DNA of 64,000 nt, taken from positions 62,001 through 126,000 of the forward strand of contig CAZBMZ010000012.1 of NCBI GenBank assembly GCA_964492845.1. The letters are read 5' to 3'. The translations under genes were made by a program, and so were the position numbers. The stretch comes from JADJPF01 sp964492845 (GTDB taxonomy: Bacteria > Acidobacteriota > Blastocatellia > Chloracidobacteriales > JADJPF01). The notes below the pieces were generated by a model. The model made no database searches and was not told the DNA's origin. It saw only the letters and a list, made by a program, of their open reading frames with translations. Below are positions 42,861-52,935 of the stretch, piece after piece; position 1 is the first letter of the stretch, and every line of letters begins with the position of its first letter.

Positions 42861-43932
42861 GAGCTATTGCCTCCGGTTGAATATAAGGATCACGTAATGG
42901 TATTAAAGGATTGCCTGATAAGAGCCTAAAGAATGCTCCTAGCCAAATAGCTCCAATAACTCCAGTAGATACTAGTGTAAAAATAATAGAATTAATTGAA
43001 ATAATCCCATTGTTAAACTGTGGGAAAACTAACCAGAATAAATCTACTAAGTGCATAAATAGCAACCCAGCAGCAATAGTAGCTAGCATAGTTGGTTTCT
43101 TTTTCAAGGCTCTTGATAAAAGAATGAAGAAAGGAACTGCAAAATGTAGAAATACTAAAGCAGGCCCAACATATTGCCATCCACCACTTCTACGGCGAAT
43201 ATACCAAATAATTTCTTCTGGTAAGTTAGCAGACCACATAATTAGAAGTTGTGAGAGGTTGAAATATGCCCAAAGCATTACACAAGCAAGAAGTAATTTT
43301 CCTAAATCATGAAAGTGTTTAGAAGTAATTTTCCCTTTTGCCCCTTCTCGATCAGATATTCGAGAAAGCATAATTATCATAAAAGAAAAAGAACTTAGTA
43401 AAGAGCCACCAATAACCAAAATACCAAAAATGGTAGAAAACCAGTGTGGATCTAGTGACATTATCCAATCTACAGAAGCAAATGTTACAGTTAAAGCAGA
43501 AATTAGTAGTCCAGGGCCACTTATATTGCGGCATTTTTGAGCTACATCTATAGCTTGATCTACTGTGGTAGTTTTATCTTGTTGAAGAGAAAATTTGCTT
43601 AAAAGAAAAGCAATTGCTGACCAGATAACAAAATAGATAACGGCTCTAATAGAAAAGAAAGTGGTATTAAGATAATATTGGGTTTTAGCACCTAAAGTTT
43701 TAATTTCTTCTTCATGTGTCCAAGGAAAAATATTATGAGAAAAAATTATAATTGGGATAAATAGAACAAACATTAATGGTAATGTTTTAGTAGCAGCTTC
43801 TAACAACCGGCGTATACCATGCCCCCAATTACCACCCGTTAGGTGTTGAATCATTAAAATTCCTAGTGATCCAATAGTGATTGTTATCCAAAAAAGATAT
43901 CCGACTAAATAAGATGGAAAGAAGTCACTCAT
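42847..43932 (-). CDS. actF: Alternative complex III subunit ActF (NrfD-like quinol-oxidising paralogue)
   Basis: A 361-residue polytopic membrane protein with about ten helices, including FPSYLVGYLFWITITIGSLG at the start and helices throughout to residue 345. It belongs to the ActF group, a membrane subunit related to ActC and NrfD in ACIII. The segment SVDWIMSLDPHWFSTIFG near 150 is a signature of the family. It follows actE without a gap in the usual order A-B-C-D-E-F. It helps form the membrane domain that binds menaquinol. Confidence 0.87.
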   Translation of the reverse strand: MSDFFPSYLVGYLFWITITIGSLGILMIQHLTGGNWGHGIRRLLEAATKTLPLMFVLFIPIIIFSHNIFPWTHEEEIKTLGAKTQYYLNTTFFSIRAVIYFVIWSAIAFLLSKFSLQQDKTTTVDQAIDVAQKCRNISGPGLLISALTVTFASVDWIMSLDPHWFSTIFGILVIGGSLLSSFSFMIIMLSRISDREGAKGKITSKHFHDLGKLLLACVMLWAYFNLSQLLIMWSANLPEEIIWYIRRRSGGWQYVGPALVFLHFAVPFFILLSRALKKKPTMLATIAAGLLFMHLVDLFWLVFPQFNNGIISINSIIFTLVSTGVIGAIWLGAFFRLLSGNPLIPLRDPYIQPEAIAHGKH

Positions 43933-44637
43933 TTATTTGTGTCCTCCTGAATTATCTTTATTTTCTGTTTTTGGAGCATCACCATTAGTAGGAGAACTTT
44001 GCTTTTTGGGGTCAACTACACCACTTGGAGTAAAGTCTGTCATTGTATCCACTGGTAATGGATCAGTAGTACTTGTTTGGCTAGCTTGTAAAGCTCGAAT
44101 ATAAGCAATTATTGCCCATCTGTCCCGAACATTTACTTGAGCAGAATAACCAGCCATTGCTCCATATCCATTACTAATAACATCAAAGTAATAGCCTACA
44201 GATTGATTACGTAAGCGTTCTTCATAGAGTGAAGCAGCCTTCTTAAAGCCTCTTTGTACAATCATTCCATTACCGCTGCCTAATTGACCATGACAAGGAG
44301 CGCAATAAATATTAAAGCGTTCTTGACCACGTTTTACTACTGCTTTATCTACAGCAAAAGGAAATGTAGCTACAAACTGACCATCTTTTTTACCTGTATA
44401 AAGGTGAACATCATCTCTTAATTGTCCTCTAGCTACTGTACCAGCAACTAATTGACGAGAAGCTTGTCCATCAGAAAAAAAGTTACTTTCCTGTAATGGT
44501 CTGTAAGCTGGTTGATCTGCCATATCTTGGCGGCAGGCATTAAATAGAAATAGGCCACAAAAAATAGTTAAGATACAGAGTTTTACTTTTGTCATATTTT
44601 CTGTACTCTTTCTGTGCTGTGAAAATTTAGGGTTCAA
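43933..44637 (-). CDS. actE: Alternative complex III subunit ActE, monoheme cytochrome c lipoprotein
   Basis: A 234-residue protein with a lipoprotein signal; the lipobox cysteine is in LFLFNAC near 35. The heme motif is CAPCH near 112, and the methionine ligand is likely in the AMAGYSAQV segment. It accepts electrons from ActB/ActA and passes them to the oxidase. A start at the internal ATG near 44595 would give a more typical signal peptide, so the annotated N terminus is not certain. The start overlaps the end of actD by 11 bases. The C-terminal tail is Asn/Asp/Lys-rich. Confidence 0.88.
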   Translation of the reverse strand: MNPKFSQHRKSTENMTKVKLCILTIFCGLFLFNACRQDMADQPAYRPLQESNFFSDGQASRQLVAGTVARGQLRDDVHLYTGKKDGQFVATFPFAVDKAVVKRGQERFNIYCAPCHGQLGSGNGMIVQRGFKKAASLYEERLRNQSVGYYFDVISNGYGAMAGYSAQVNVRDRWAIIAYIRALQASQTSTTDPLPVDTMTDFTPSGVVDPKKQSSPTNGDAPKTENKDNSGGHK

Positions 44638-45163
44638 CTTCTGTTACCTCCACTGCACCAAGACTTTTTAAGAATTCTGCTGTGGCTTTACGATCAAATT
44701 TTGGATCTTCAGCTTCAACACAAATAAAGAACCTATCATTTGAAGCCAGTTCAAATCTCTCTGAGTTAAAAACTGGGTGATAAGGTTGTGGTAATCCGTT
44801 TAAGGCTAACATACTGATTACCCCAGAAAAGGCACCAAAGAGAACTGTTGTTTCAAAAGTAATTGGAATAAAAGAAACCCAGCTATGTAGAGGACGACCA
44901 CCTATATTAATTGGGTAATCAATTACCGAGGTAAAATACTGTAAAGCATAACCTAAGCAACCGCCAATTATTCCACCTATCAAAACAATATATTGAATTT
45001 TGGAATGAAAGCCCATTACCTCACCTAATTCTTCTATAGGATAAGGAGAATAAGCGTCCATTTTTCTATAACCTTGTTTATATACTGCTGATGCAGCATC
45101 AACTACAGTTTGTGGATTATCAAACTCTGCCATCAGTCCATAAATTTTTGGTTGTTCTTTCAT
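44627..45163 (-). CDS. actD: Alternative complex III subunit ActD (DUF3341)
   Basis: A 178-residue protein with two transmembrane helices (YIVLIGGIIGGCLGYALQYF and the ITFETTVLFGAFSGVISMLAL segment) and the DUF3341 starting pattern YGLMAEFDNPQTVVDAA. It sits on the cytoplasmic side of ACIII and binds the membrane domain. Between actC and actE, with overlaps typical of coupled subunits. Confidence 0.9.
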   Translation of the reverse strand: MKEQPKIYGLMAEFDNPQTVVDAASAVYKQGYRKMDAYSPYPIEELGEVMGFHSKIQYIVLIGGIIGGCLGYALQYFTSVIDYPINIGGRPLHSWVSFIPITFETTVLFGAFSGVISMLALNGLPQPYHPVFNSERFELASNDRFFICVEAEDPKFDRKATAEFLKSLGAVEVTEVEP

Positions 45164-45169
45164 AATTAT

Positions 45170-46558
45170 CTATTCCTCGTGATGGTGAACTTTTGATTCT
45201 GGTAGCAATGTCTTAATTTCAAACATAGGAATCATCGGCAAGAACCGGACAAATAAAACCATCAGCATAAGGAAAAATCCCATTGTGCCAATATACATGC
45301 CCCAATCCCAAATAGTCGGCCAATAAATACCCCAAGATGAAGGGACAAAATCACGATGTAAGCTAGTAACAACAATTACAAATCGTTCAAGCCACATACC
45401 AACATTAACTATCAAAGAAATAAGCCAAAGAACAATGATATTTTGTCTAACTTTTTTAATCCAAAGAATTTGTGGAACTACTCCATTACAAAATATCAAT
45501 GCCCAGTATGCCCAGGCATAAGGGCCTGTCATACGGTTATACATCATAAAGCTTTCATATTTGTTGCCACTATACCAGGCCATAAATGCTTCCATGTTAT
45601 AGCCATAAAAGACTATCAAACCTGTAGCAAGCATTACTTTAGCCATATTTTCTACGTGACGCATAGTAACAAAGTCTTGCAAACGAAATAGTGCGCGTAC
45701 AGGTAGCATAAGTGTTAGCACCATAGCAAAACCTGAATAAACTGCACCAGCAACAAAGTAAGGAGGAAATATAGTTGCGTGCCAGCCTGGAATTACTGAA
45801 ACAGCAAAGTCAAAGCTTACAATTGTATGTACAGAAACAACTAGAGGTGTAGCAAGTCCTGCTAAAAGGTTATAAATGGTTTCATAACGTATCCAGTGAC
45901 GAGCAGAACCACGCCAACCCATACACATCATGCCAAAAATAATTTTAACTACTTTATTTTTAGCTCTATCTCTCATTGTTGCAAGGTCTGGGATTAAACC
46001 AACATACCAAAACAACAAAGAAACACTACCATAAGTTGAAACTGCAAAAACGTCCCACATCAGAGGGCTACGAAATTGCGGCCATAGAGACATAGTGTTA
46101 GGAATTGGAAATAACCAATAAGCAGCAAACCAGGGTCGGCCAGTGTGGAGTAATGGAAACATACCCGCACAGGCTACAGCAAAAAGCGTCATTGCTTCGG
46201 CAAATCGGTTAATTGAGGTACGCCATTTTTGACCCATCAATAACAAAATGGCTGATATTAGTGTTCCTGCGTGACCAATACCAATCCACCAAACAAAGTT
46301 AATAATTGCAAAACCCCAACCAACAGGAACGTTTAAACCCCAAACGCCTACACCGCGAACTAATAATACAGTGACAGAAGCCATCAGTACATTAACGATT
46401 AAAAAAGCAATTCCTAAAACAACAAATAAGGAAATAGGGGTGTAGCGAGTTAAAACTATAGAACTAATTTTTTCTGTAATCGTGTTGAAGTTGTGTCCTG
46501 GGCCAAGCACAGGAATTACATCTTTAAGCACGGGTTCACTCGAGCTTTTTGCTTCCAT
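45170..46558 (-). CDS. actC: Alternative complex III subunit ActC (NrfD/PsrC-type)
   Basis: A 462-residue integral membrane subunit with about ten helices, of the NrfD/PsrC polysulfide reductase membrane anchor class. The helices GWGFAIINFVWWIGIGHAGTLISAIL near 85 and RWRTSINRFAEAMTLFAVACA are typical of ActC, and it oxidises menaquinol at the periplasmic side. It follows actB by 2 bases. Confidence 0.92.
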   Translation of the reverse strand: MEAKSSSEPVLKDVIPVLGPGHNFNTITEKISSIVLTRYTPISLFVVLGIAFLIVNVLMASVTVLLVRGVGVWGLNVPVGWGFAIINFVWWIGIGHAGTLISAILLLMGQKWRTSINRFAEAMTLFAVACAGMFPLLHTGRPWFAAYWLFPIPNTMSLWPQFRSPLMWDVFAVSTYGSVSLLFWYVGLIPDLATMRDRAKNKVVKIIFGMMCMGWRGSARHWIRYETIYNLLAGLATPLVVSVHTIVSFDFAVSVIPGWHATIFPPYFVAGAVYSGFAMVLTLMLPVRALFRLQDFVTMRHVENMAKVMLATGLIVFYGYNMEAFMAWYSGNKYESFMMYNRMTGPYAWAYWALIFCNGVVPQILWIKKVRQNIIVLWLISLIVNVGMWLERFVIVVTSLHRDFVPSSWGIYWPTIWDWGMYIGTMGFFLMLMVLFVRFLPMIPMFEIKTLLPESKVHHHEE

Positions 46559-46560
46559 AT

Positions 46561-49500
46561 TTACCCTTTCTTAAGCTCTGGATTAGGGTTACGCAACGCA
46601 GCCAAATAAGTAGTGCGTGGCTTAGTATTTAATTCTTCAACCATTGCATAGTTTCTTTGTTCAGCTTTTAATTTGGCAACTTTGCTTTCAGGATCATTTA
46701 TATTTCCAAATACTATAGATTCTGTTGAACAAACAGCTTGGCAGGCTGTTACAACTTCACCATCTCTGATTGGACGGTTTTCTTTTTCTGCTTCTATACG
46801 TGCATAGTTAATTCGTTGGACACAATAAGTACATTTTTCCATAACACCACGACTACGAACAGTTACATCGGGATTATTAAGTAGTTTTAAGACTGGTGTA
46901 CTAAAATCTGTATATTGTAAATAGTTAAATCGACGGACTTTATAAGGACAGTTATTAGCACAATAACGTGTTCCTACGCAGCGGTTATAAACCATGTCGT
47001 TAAGTCCTTCAGAACTATGAGTAGTCGCATTAACAGGGCAAACTACTTCACAAGAAGCATTTTCACACTGCATACAAGGAACTGGTTGGAAGTAAGCTTC
47101 TGGATTATCTAAAGCATGGTCATGACCATTGTCGGTATAATATCTATCAATTCTAATCCAGTGCATATGTCGGCCAACTAGAACTTCTTCTTTACCAATA
47201 ACAGGAATATTATTTTCTGATTGGCAAGCAACAGCACAAGCATTACAACCTATACAAGTAGCTAGATCAATTGCCATTCCCCAAGCATAGTCTTTATATT
47301 CCCATTTTGGATACATAGAGATGTCATGATGGGAAGATCCATGTCCACCTTTTTTCTCTCCATGCCCTTCTGAAGCAGGTTCTTCTTTCTTTTCTCCATG
47401 CTCAGATTTATGTTCAGAGTCTCCACCAGATTTATAGCCAGCAAACGTTCCTACACGTAAAATATCTTGATCGCGGCCTTCCATTACTTGATGGCCTTGA
47501 GTACAAGCTATTTGATAGGTTTCTTCTATTTTCTTGATATCAACTCCACTACCAGCCCATAAAAATGTACTAATTCTTAAGGAATAAGCGTTAAATCCTG
47601 TGTTAGTACCTACACGACCAGCATTAGTACGACCATAACCAAGATGTAAAGTTACACAATCATTAGCATGACCTGGGACAATCCAAGCAGCGGCTTTTAA
47701 TTTGCGGTTTTGGTATGTAAGCTCAACCATAGTTACATAGCTACGGCCACGTTCACCGCCACTATTACCAAAAGTCCTAGTAACACCATACTTTTGAGCC
47801 GTTGCTGGACTCATCATTACAGCATTATCCCATGTAATTTTGGTTAAAGGCTTAGGTAATTCTTGTAGCCAGCCATTATTAGCAAAGCGTCCATCAAAGA
47901 GTGTTGGATCTGGGCGAAAAGCTATTTCTAGGCCAGTTGCATTACTTTCTGGTAATTTAGCAAGGGCATCTGCTTTTAATGTGACCGTTTTAGCAGCAAG
48001 TGCTGTATTAGCAATAAATCCATCATGTACAGATTTACGCCAAAAAGCTTCAAAATCTGCTCCAGCTATATTTTGGCTTTGCCAATAACTACGTACAAGT
48101 TCATAACCTGAAGGATCTACTTGATCACTAAAGGCAGCAAAAAACTCATGTGGTGATTTATTATTGTATAAAGGAGCAATTAAAGGCTGAACAATGGAGG
48201 CTGTACCATCAAAAGCACGGGCATCACTCCAGGCTTCTAAATAGTGAGTTTCTGGAACCTGCCATTGGCATAGCTCAGAAGTTTCTTCATAGTAAAGGCT
48301 ATAGTGAATTCTTAAAGCTGCTTTTTGCATATTTTCAGCAAACTTTAAGTCTACAGGTGCATCATAAACTGGGTTAACTCCAGCAATAACAAGTGTTGTA
48401 ACAGTGCCTGCTTCTAAATCTTTTACTAAGCTACCTAATGAATCCGCATAAGTAGTAAAGCCTTCAGGATGATAGCTTATTGAATCAGTGTAAGTAACTG
48501 TTTTACCAACATTTTCTAAAGTTTGATTTATAGCGTGAGCTAAAGCATGAACTGCTGCTGGTTGTTCATTACCAGCAATAACAATGCTAGCACCTTTATT
48601 GTTTTGTAGCTCTGTAACAAGTGCTGCTACCCAATTTTTATAAGCTGGATTATCTGCTCCAGCACTAACACCAGCTACACCTAAAGCAGCAGCTAGAGCT
48701 TTAGTAAAACTAACTACATCACTTGGTTTAAGTGGTAAGCGATGATCAGCAGCAGAACCAGTATTAGTAGGCATAGTTTCTACTGAATAAAGGCGTAAGG
48801 CTTTTTCTTCCGTTGTACGACGGCGGCGAGAAAACTCACGTGCATATCTTAGACTGCCTGCACCACCACAAAGAAAATCACTATCTAATGAAACAACTAC
48901 ATTAGCTTTAGCAAAGTTATAAACTGTATTTACAGCTTCGCCAAAAGCTAGTTGTGCGCCATTTCTTATAGAATCGCTAAAAGCTGGCTCATATTGATGC
49001 CATTTAGCTTTAGGATATATGGTTAATATATCTTTTATTTGGTTAGCTAAAGTGGGAGAAATAACAGAGCCGGTTAAAAATCTTATTCCTGCGCCTTGGT
49101 TTTCACGTTCTTTTTCCAAGTTTCCTTTAACAGCACCAAGGAAAGCACCCCAAGTTTTAGCTTCGCGCAAATAAGTAATTGATTGAGCGCGATCAGGATC
49201 ATAGAGGGTTAAAATAGAAGCTTGACCAATTGTATCAGAACCACCTAAGCTAGCAGGATGATCAGGATTACCTTCTATTTTAGTAGGCCGACCCATATGG
49301 CTTTCTACTAAAACACCGTTTGCCATACCTGCTAGAGATATGGTAGTGGCAAAGTATAGCGGTTTACCAGGAACCATTTCTTCAGGTGGACGAACATAAG
49401 GAACGATTCGTTCATTAGGTATGAGTGTTTCTGTAGGCAATTTGCAGGAAGCAAGCCCAGCAAAAGCAAAAGAAGCAGCCATTATTTTTAAGAATTTACG

Positions 49501-49692
49501 CCGACCAAAAGGATCAACCCATACTTCTGTATTATCAGGAAATTCCTGTTTAGCAGCTTCTGCAAAATCTGGATTATCTGATAATTCTTCTAGGCTACGC
49601 CAGAAGGTTTTACCTTTTTCTTTAGAGAGTCGCGCACGTATAGACGCAAGATCAATAAGATCTACTTGAGGTTTTTCATTTGTATTATTCAT
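46561..49692 (-). CDS. actB: Alternative complex III subunit ActB (molybdopterin-like domain fused to 4Fe-4S domain)
   Basis: A 1043-residue fusion. Near residue 63 it has a twin-arginine motif (GRRKFLKIMAASFAFAGL) with a lipobox cysteine at LASC, so it is exported by Tat and lipidated. A molybdopterin oxidoreductase-like domain without a cofactor site is followed by a His/Glu/Lys/Gly-rich insert near 755-800. The Fe-S domain then carries cysteine groups CIGCNACAVAC near 810, CMQCENASCEVVC, CVGTRYCANNC and CTYC with CQAVC. These would hold three [4Fe-4S] and one [3Fe-4S] cluster in the family. Start and spacing fit the operon, 16 bases after actA. Confidence 0.95.
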   Translation of the reverse strand: MNNTNEKPQVDLIDLASIRARLSKEKGKTFWRSLEELSDNPDFAEAAKQEFPDNTEVWVDPFGRRKFLKIMAASFAFAGLASCKLPTETLIPNERIVPYVRPPEEMVPGKPLYFATTISLAGMANGVLVESHMGRPTKIEGNPDHPASLGGSDTIGQASILTLYDPDRAQSITYLREAKTWGAFLGAVKGNLEKERENQGAGIRFLTGSVISPTLANQIKDILTIYPKAKWHQYEPAFSDSIRNGAQLAFGEAVNTVYNFAKANVVVSLDSDFLCGGAGSLRYAREFSRRRRTTEEKALRLYSVETMPTNTGSAADHRLPLKPSDVVSFTKALAAALGVAGVSAGADNPAYKNWVAALVTELQNNKGASIVIAGNEQPAAVHALAHAINQTLENVGKTVTYTDSISYHPEGFTTYADSLGSLVKDLEAGTVTTLVIAGVNPVYDAPVDLKFAENMQKAALRIHYSLYYEETSELCQWQVPETHYLEAWSDARAFDGTASIVQPLIAPLYNNKSPHEFFAAFSDQVDPSGYELVRSYWQSQNIAGADFEAFWRKSVHDGFIANTALAAKTVTLKADALAKLPESNATGLEIAFRPDPTLFDGRFANNGWLQELPKPLTKITWDNAVMMSPATAQKYGVTRTFGNSGGERGRSYVTMVELTYQNRKLKAAAWIVPGHANDCVTLHLGYGRTNAGRVGTNTGFNAYSLRISTFLWAGSGVDIKKIEETYQIACTQGHQVMEGRDQDILRVGTFAGYKSGGDSEHKSEHGEKKEEPASEGHGEKKGGHGSSHHDISMYPKWEYKDYAWGMAIDLATCIGCNACAVACQSENNIPVIGKEEVLVGRHMHWIRIDRYYTDNGHDHALDNPEAYFQPVPCMQCENASCEVVCPVNATTHSSEGLNDMVYNRCVGTRYCANNCPYKVRRFNYLQYTDFSTPVLKLLNNPDVTVRSRGVMEKCTYCVQRINYARIEAEKENRPIRDGEVVTACQAVCSTESIVFGNINDPESKVAKLKAEQRNYAMVEELNTKPRTTYLAALRNPNPELKKG

Positions 49693-49707
49693 GATGCCTT
49701 TTTCAGT

Positions 49708-50370
49708 CTATCTATGACATGTAGAACAACTTGTTAGTAATTCTTTGCCCTGAATATTATATTGCTTTGCCAATTCACGGCCCTTAACTTCTTGATCGAC
49801 AGGTGGTTCCCAATCCATTTTAAAAATATCTTCTTTAGGTCTAAGTATTTTCTCTGGATCTCGATGGCAACTTAAACACCATTCCATCTGCAAAGTATTT
49901 TCTTTCCACATCAACGGCATTTCGTCTACTCTACCATGACAGGTAGAACAACCAACACCTTTATTAACATGAATACTATGGTTAAAATAGGCAAAATCAG
50001 CGAGGTTATGAACCCTCTTCCAAACTAATGGTTTACCAGTTTCAAAGCTTGTCCTAACGGGTTCAAGCATTGGACTAGTAACCCAGATTTGCGAATGACA
50101 ATTCATGCAGGTTTTAGTAGGAGGGATACCTGCGAAAGCTGCATCTTCCACAGATGTATGACAGTAACGACAATCCAGCCCAAGGCCACCAACATGGTGT
50201 TTATGGCTAAACTGAATTGGTTGTTCTATAGCGACTTGGGTCTGAGTTAGGTATGAAGAACGTATTATTATGACATTTACGACCCCGCCAATAGTGGCAA
50301 GTAACAAAGCTATTCCAACTATACTTATTTTTGCAATATTATTAAAACTACGATGAAAAATTTGTGCCAT
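49708..50370 (-). CDS. actA: Alternative complex III subunit ActA, pentaheme cytochrome c
   Basis: A 220-residue membrane-anchored cytochrome. One N-terminal helix near 15-35 (KISIVGIALLLATIGGVVNVI) is followed by five CxxCH motifs: CRYCH, CMNCH, CSTCH, CLSCH and CSTCH. This is the pentaheme ActA pattern. It is the first gene of the operon and takes electrons from ActB. Confidence 0.95.
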   Translation of the reverse strand: MAQIFHRSFNNIAKISIVGIALLLATIGGVVNVIIIRSSYLTQTQVAIEQPIQFSHKHHVGGLGLDCRYCHTSVEDAAFAGIPPTKTCMNCHSQIWVTSPMLEPVRTSFETGKPLVWKRVHNLADFAYFNHSIHVNKGVGCSTCHGRVDEMPLMWKENTLQMEWCLSCHRDPEKILRPKEDIFKMDWEPPVDQEVKGRELAKQYNIQGKELLTSCSTCHR

Positions 50371-50891
50371 TGTCGCTATCTCATTTCAATCTGCTTGTAA
50401 TATTTACTCAGAAAGCTCCCTTAATAAATAAGGTGTAGAGCATTATTTGTAACCTACATTACTACCAAATTATCTAATGTTATTTATGACTATTTCGCAA
50501 ATGTATCAAGTGTATATAGAGTTATGAAAATATATTACTAAACCTATTGACACACTGCTTTTGTGCATTACTAACAGGTAATTTTGGTAGACTCATGTCC
50601 ACTAAGTAAAATTTTCAAAATTGCTTATTTATGTGGAGGTTGGCTAGATTGTATGGATTTTTTATTTCAGAATCAACCTATTATTGGGCGATTTCGGGGA
50701 AATTTTTGCAGACTTAAAAACTATCCCACTAGTCAGAAATAAAACTAAGAAAAACTTAAAAATAATATAACTATTTTATTAAAAAAAACTTACAAGGACT
50801 TTTAAAATTTTCCTGACATTTAAAATAATCTCTTGCTCTTTCCATTAATTTAGAAAACTAAAAATCCTTTTATATCTAATGGAGATTAAGA
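50371..50891. other. Intergenic region upstream of the respiratory operon
   Basis: The 521 bases separate actA (minus strand) from the end of the TPR gene, also on the minus strand. I see no convincing gene. A weak small frame at 50653-50742 with a GGAGG is discussed among the rejected items. The actA promoter is presumably here, but no strong -10/-35 pair stands out. Confidence 0.5.
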
Positions 50892-52442
50892 TCATTTTCT
50901 CTTTTCAGGAAGTCTTAATAAAGTCCACTGCATTTTTAAGGCAATATTTTCTACATTTGGAGTTACTACTTCAACTATGGCTGCATAATTATTACTAAGA
51001 CTTGGTTGTTGAATTATTCTTGTAATTACTCGATCACTTCCTTGTAATTTAGTTAGGCTTAATTCATAGGCTTCATGAGGTAGAGGATCAAAGCTTACTA
51101 CTACATTTTGGCAATTTTCACTTTGATCAACAAATAAGGTTTGTAACCTTATCAAAGTTGATTTAGTCACTTGACCTTGCCAGGTAACTAAGCCTGTATT
51201 TGATAAATCCCAATCCAGGTTTAGGCTAAAAACATTTTCTTTTTTAGGAATTAATTCTAGTGTCAAGCTATATCTATTATTTATATTTGGGTAGCTAATG
51301 ATTTTTGCTTGTAGATCTCCTGAAAGTCGAACTAATTTAGCATCAAAAAGTCGTGTAGGAAATTTTCCTTGTAGTTTGGCAGAAATATTGTTGTTTCCTG
51401 ATAAAATAACTACTTTATTATCAATAATTTGTATTGTTACACTGCCTGTAATTGTGCCGTTAAGTTGTACACTACCATTTGATTTATAATCTGAGCCTAA
51501 TCTTAAAAAAATTTCTTGACTACGCATATCAACATAAGGTTTTTTCTCTGGTAAAAACTGTAGCACATTTTTATAAACTCTTAGGGCTTCATTATATCTA
51601 TAGGACTTCATTAAACTTTCAGCCTTATTAAATTCCTGCTCTCCTTGAGCTAAACGTAAAGCATCCACTAAGCGAGGTTCGTTTGGATAGAGGCTTAAAG
51701 CTCCATTTAGTTTAGCTATTGCTGTAGGCAAATCATCTTTCTTTAAGCTAATTTCAGCTTCGCTAATGGTTTGTTCTTTTTCTATTTGGGCAATTATTTT
51801 TTCTATTTCTCGGTTCTCTGGCTCAATGCGGGAAAGTTTTTGATATAACTCCAAGGTTTTATTGGTATCACCTTTTTTTTGTGCTGTTTCTGCGGCTAAT
51901 TTAAGATTTTTTACCATTTGTTGACGAGGAAAATCATTTTGTGGAGCAAATCTTATCCATTGTTCATAAAGTTTATAGGCTTCTTCATAATCAGAGCGTT
52001 TTTCTGCTGCTTCGCTTAATAAATCAAAGGTTTCTAAAATAAATTCTAAAGGTTTAGGGTCAACAGGATTGATTTTATTTATTTCTATATATTTAGCTAC
52101 GGCTTCTTCGGCTTTTCCTTGTTCTTTCAAGCTTTTAGCTTCTTTATAAATTAAAGCTGTTTTATATAAAGTTTCTGTCAAAGCTATTATGCTAGGTTTT
52201 ACTTTTTTACGTGGAGCATTTAGGGCAGCCTCTAAATAAGCAATTGCCCCTAAATAATCGCCTGTTTCAAGTAGCCGTCCTCCTTTAGTCAAGTAAAAAG
52301 ACAAAGGTTTTCCCTTTGGTACAACTTCAATGTCTGATATTTTGCTTCTACTTTTTGCTTTATTTTGAGCTAAAGTGTTATATGGCAAGCTTAAAACAAT
52401 AAGTGAGACTAGAAAAATACTTAATAACAATTTTAATTTCAT
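50892..52442 (-). CDS. Secreted TPR protein
   Basis: A 516-residue protein with a signal peptide (MKLKLLLSIFLVSLIVLSL, cleavage near 26). The first 300 residues form TPR-like helical repeats (YLGAIAYLEAALN, EAYKLYEQWIRFAPQNDFP, NEALRVYKNVLQF). The C-terminal 200 residues are beta-rich (NGTITGSVTIQIIDNKVV and similar) with no known domain. No homologue with a set function is recognised, and a scaffold for an envelope complex is possible. Confidence 0.6.
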   Translation of the reverse strand: MKLKLLLSIFLVSLIVLSLPYNTLAQNKAKSRSKISDIEVVPKGKPLSFYLTKGGRLLETGDYLGAIAYLEAALNAPRKKVKPSIIALTETLYKTALIYKEAKSLKEQGKAEEAVAKYIEINKINPVDPKPLEFILETFDLLSEAAEKRSDYEEAYKLYEQWIRFAPQNDFPRQQMVKNLKLAAETAQKKGDTNKTLELYQKLSRIEPENREIEKIIAQIEKEQTISEAEISLKKDDLPTAIAKLNGALSLYPNEPRLVDALRLAQGEQEFNKAESLMKSYRYNEALRVYKNVLQFLPEKKPYVDMRSQEIFLRLGSDYKSNGSVQLNGTITGSVTIQIIDNKVVILSGNNNISAKLQGKFPTRLFDAKLVRLSGDLQAKIISYPNINNRYSLTLELIPKKENVFSLNLDWDLSNTGLVTWQGQVTKSTLIRLQTLFVDQSENCQNVVVSFDPLPHEAYELSLTKLQGSDRVITRIIQQPSLSNNYAAIVEVVTPNVENIALKMQWTLLRLPEKRK

Positions 52443-52935
52443 AATAAATAAATTTTTATAAATATTTTATTTAGTAATGCGATTGTCTTAATGTTAGTAC
52501 TTACATTTAGCAAAGGAAATAAAAAGTTGTGGAATTTTATTTGTGTGAGCCAAAAATTTATTACAAATAAGAAGGGATTTGATAAAAATAGCAAATTGTA
52601 ATTGTATTAACTTCATTGTTTATTACAAAGTACTAATTACAATACTTTGCAAAACTATTAATAAAATTTTCTATTTTTCTGCCTTTGTTTTCTTATTTAG
52701 TGATTATTTAGTTATACGAATTTTTACAAATTTTATCAGTTTTCCTCTTTTTCATTAATTCCTAAAACTCATTTTTTGTTTGCCAAATATAAGTTAATGT
52801 ATTAGAAACTATAAAGTTGTGTTCTTATTAGCTAATATAAGTTACCTCAAAAATTATATATTTTATTTTGCAAAATAAGTCTATTATACGACGTATTTTG
52901 CTGTATATTTTTTAATTTTATATATAGGAAAACAC
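52443..52935. other. AT-rich intergenic region between divergent genes
   Basis: These 493 bases lie between a minus-strand TPR gene and the plus-strand DUF389 gene. They are strongly AT-rich and contain a small inverted repeat, CAAAGTA at 52626-52632 with TACTTTG at 52643-52649. No credible coding frame or RNA is visible. Confidence 0.5.

Noticed and set aside
50653..50742. A 29-codon frame with GGAGG about 12 bases upstream
   Set aside because: The frame is very short, the spacing is long, the composition is not gene-like (few charged residues in a pattern), and no homologue comes to mind. Chance frames of this size are common.
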